Part shown: positions 5,009 to 6,746 of the stretch, piece by piece | Position numbering within the stretch: position 1 is the stretch's first letter | Layout: each line of letters opens with the position of its first letter | From: Anaerolineae bacterium | GTDB taxonomy: Bacteria > Chloroflexota > Anaerolineae > 4572-78 > NAK82 | Length of the DNA stretch: 6,746 bases | Direction of reading: 5' to 3' | Assembly: GCA_030598425.1 (NCBI GenBank) | Contig: JAUVPY010000148.1 | Coordinates: 1 to 6,746, forward strand | Translations under genes and position numbers: made by a program | Notes under the pieces: generated by a model | Seen by the model: the letters and a program-made list of their open reading frames with translations, nothing else | Told to the model about the DNA's origin: nothing | The model's database searches: none

Positions 5009-5239
5009 ATGAGAGTCCTAAGCTTTGTCGTTTTAGGGATCGTGATGTGGGGACTGAGCTGGTTATGGCCCCAACTCAACGGTTTTCTGACGCCCCCCAT
5101 AGTGATCGGCATCATTGCGGGGTTGGGGGCCCTGGCATTCGCCTATCTGCTAATCCAGCGTCTCGACCACGATCACAGCGATGATGGCACCAGCCAAGAT
5201 CACCCTTCTCGTCCAATGCCAGTAACGGCGATTCGCTAG
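5009..5239 (+). CDS. Small two-helix membrane protein, function unknown
   Basis: A 76 aa product from the ATG at 5009, chosen because GAGGTGG lies 7 bases upstream. A GTG at 4988 would add seven residues but lacks an RBS. Two hydrophobic segments are visible, about residues 3-20 (VLSFVVLGIVMWGLSWLW) and 32-51 (IVIGIIAGLGALAFAYLLIQ). They are joined by QLNGFLTPP and followed by a polar, His/Asp-rich tail (RLDHDHSDDGTSQDHPS). It shares promoter and terminator with the propeller gene, so it may assist or sit beside that surface protein in the membrane; this is inference from linkage only. The HDH...DH tail could bind metal but is too short to assert it. No family recognised. Confidence 0.7.
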   Translation: MRVLSFVVLGIVMWGLSWLWPQLNGFLTPPIVIGIIAGLGALAFAYLLIQRLDHDHSDDGTSQDHPSRPMPVTAIR

Positions 5240-5271
5240 CCCACTTATCTCCATCTTGTGTAGTATAACAG

Positions 5272-5300
5272 GGCCGGGTTATGAATAACCCGGCCTTTTT
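5272..5300 (+). terminator. Intrinsic terminator of the rightward operon
   Basis: GGCCGGGTTAT (5272-5282) and ATAACCCGGCC (5285-5295) form a perfect inverted repeat around GA. In practice this is a 9- to 10-bp stem with a small loop, and it is followed directly by TTTTT (5296-5300). It sits about 30 bases past the stop of the small membrane protein. For the convergent mgtE transcript the same hairpin has no U-tract, though it may still slow polymerase; no separate mgtE terminator is visible. Confidence 0.92.
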
Positions 5301-5386
5301 GCTAGGTCGACAGAGTTCGCGATTTTGGACTCGGCACTCCCAGGATGTACTTGCGACGCCACCCGCTTTCACCCCTCAGTTCCCCA

Positions 5387-6736
5387 TTACACACCCAGAA
5401 TCACCTGCGCGAAGGAAAAGTAGATGAGGAGACCGGTGGCGTCCAGAATCGTGGTCATGACCGGCCCCGAAACGAGAGCTGGATCGATTCTAAGACGGGC
5501 AGCCAGAAGTGGCAACAGCGCACCGACGCCATTGGCCCATAGGATAATACCCAGGATAGAAGCCGAAATGGTCAAAGCTAACGCCGGGTTTTGTTCCCAG
5601 GTGATGGCCCTCAGAAAGGCCACAGCGCCCATCCCCAACCCCAGAGCCAAACCTATTCGCACCTCGTGCCACCATACTCGCAATGCATCGCCTGTGTCTA
5701 TGTCGCCGGTGGCCAGAGCACGAATGATCGTGGCTGTCGTTTGTGACCCGGCATTGCCTCCGGTGCCGATCAGCAATGGAATAAAGATCGCCAATGAAAC
5801 CATAACCTGTAGTTCGTCTTCGAATTGCCGCATCACCAACATAGAGAAAGTGCCAGCCAGGAAAAGCAACACCAGCCAGCCGATACGCTTGCGCGTAACG
5901 GTAAAGATACCAGTATCCAGGTATGAACGATCCAACGGCTCCGCGCCACCCAGCCGTTGGATATCCTCCGTCGCCTCTTCTTCCAACACATCCATCACGT
6001 CGTCAACAGTGATCACACCGAGCAACAGACCATCGACATCCACCACCGGCAGCGCCAAAAGATCGTAGCGCGTCATCAGCCTGGCACACTCTTCCTGGTC
6101 TGTCCCGGCTGGAACCGAAATGACTTCAAGATCCAAGATCGCGGAAATTGGAGTCTCCGGGTCGGCCATAACCAGGTGGCGAAGACTCACCACACCACAT
6201 AATCGGCCGTGCTGGTCCACGACAAAGAGATAGTAGATTGTTTCGGCATCCGGGCTCCAGGCACGAATAGCCTGAATTGCCTCACGTGCCGTCATCCGCC
6301 GGCGCAATGCCAGAAACTCCGAGGTCATCAAGCCGCCAGCACTGTCGTCCGGGTGCAACAGCAACGGACGAACCTCATCAGGATCTTCCAGGCCAGCCAG
6401 CACCGCTTGTGCCTGCTCGGGACTGATATCGCCCAGCAGGTCAGCCGCCTCATCAGGTTCCATCTCGTCCACAATGCGGATGATGGTCTCAGTGGGCAAA
6501 GCAGCTACCAGCTCGGCAGCCTCTTCGTCATCCAATTCCTCCAAGATGTCGGCCAAGTCGGCTGGATTCAATTCAGGCAGAAGCGCGAACTGATCTTCGT
6601 CGTCCAATTCGGTAAAAAGGTCAGCCTGGTCGGGAGGGCGCAGAGCCTCAATAACGGCTGCTGCACCGGTCAGGTCATCGCGTTCCAAAACAGTACGGAG
6701 TTGTGACAAGACGTCGTCGAGGATAGGGGGTTCCAT
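5387..6736 (-). CDS. mgtE: Magnesium transporter MgtE
   Basis: A 449 aa protein, essentially the length of Thermus thermophilus MgtE, a homodimeric Mg2+-selective channel of the inner membrane gated by cytosolic Mg2+. Residues about 5-130 are the acidic helical N domain (repeated D/E-D-E, LNPADLADILEELDDEE). Residues 131-270 are a CBS pair, starting at HPDDSAGGLMT. A linking plug helix follows, then five membrane helices from about 286 on. Hallmarks include GTGGNAGSQTT (324-334) and VSGPVMTTILDATGLLIYF (422-440), whose D432 lies at the pore Asp position of the Thermus protein. The many acidic residues in the N/CBS region fit intracellular Mg2+ sensing. The start is the ATG at 6736, with AGGTG five bases upstream; anything farther upstream, such as an M-box leader or promoter, is outside the window. 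It converges on the propeller operon. Confidence 0.95.
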   Translation of the reverse strand: MEPPILDDVLSQLRTVLERDDLTGAAAVIEALRPPDQADLFTELDDEDQFALLPELNPADLADILEELDDEEAAELVAALPTETIIRIVDEMEPDEAADLLGDISPEQAQAVLAGLEDPDEVRPLLLHPDDSAGGLMTSEFLALRRRMTAREAIQAIRAWSPDAETIYYLFVVDQHGRLCGVVSLRHLVMADPETPISAILDLEVISVPAGTDQEECARLMTRYDLLALPVVDVDGLLLGVITVDDVMDVLEEEATEDIQRLGGAEPLDRSYLDTGIFTVTRKRIGWLVLLFLAGTFSMLVMRQFEDELQVMVSLAIFIPLLIGTGGNAGSQTTATIIRALATGDIDTGDALRVWWHEVRIGLALGLGMGAVAFLRAITWEQNPALALTISASILGIILWANGVGALLPLLAARLRIDPALVSGPVMTTILDATGLLIYFSFAQVILGV

Positions 6737-6746
6737 TGGAACACCT

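Noticed and set aside
5424..6068. Long plus-strand open frame (214 codons)
   Set aside because: Fully antisense to mgtE; its Ser/Arg/Thr/Pro-rich translation is what the complementary strand of a GC-rich gene gives.

Overview
The window reads as a stretch of ordinary chromosome from a bacterium with moderate-to-high GC. The gene set is an EF-G-like GTPase of the EF-G2 type, MgtE, a secreted Asp-box propeller with a C-terminal membrane anchor, and a stand-alone degenerate receiver protein. This would fit a member of the Chloroflexota (Anaerolineae/Caldilineae-like), but that is inference from gene content and protein flavour. No rRNA or other marker settles it. I see no phage, transposon, CRISPR or integration signature.

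Layout, left to right. Positions 1-266 (minus) are the N-terminal part of a TPR protein that runs off the left edge and has its own sigma-70-like promoter. Positions 267-693 hold no protein gene. On the minus strand they have the layout of an independent small-RNA gene: an 11-bp-phased repeat array (615-654), an extended -10 box (588-596), a region able to form several long-range helices (about 581-405), and a strong hairpin plus U-tract terminator (367-402). Positions 694-1113 (minus) encode a 137-139 aa receiver-like protein lacking the acidic pair of a working response regulator. Its upstream region carries a second, perfectly 11-bp-phased repeat array (1173-1216) overlapping the -35 box. 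Positions 1341-3413 (minus) encode a 690 aa EF-G-like translational GTPase with a near-consensus promoter and its own terminator.

Positions 3414-3763 are a divergent intergenic region. It carries the EF-G-like promoter (minus), a promoter with a perfect TATAAT for the rightward operon, and two adjacent hairpins between them. The rightward operon (3764-5239) encodes the exported, membrane-anchored Asp-box propeller and a 76 aa two-helix membrane protein, and ends in a textbook terminator (5272-5300). Facing it, 5387-6736 (minus) is a full-length MgtE magnesium channel whose start lies 10 bases from the right edge.

The genes do not form one pathway: translation GTPase, Mg2+ uptake, surface propeller and TPR protein appear to be separately transcribed units. 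The noteworthy material lies between genes: the candidate structured RNA and the two four-unit 11-bp repeat arrays. Each array sits over the -35 region of a weak, extended -10 promoter, the geometry expected for activation by OmpR/PhoB-type winged-helix regulators.
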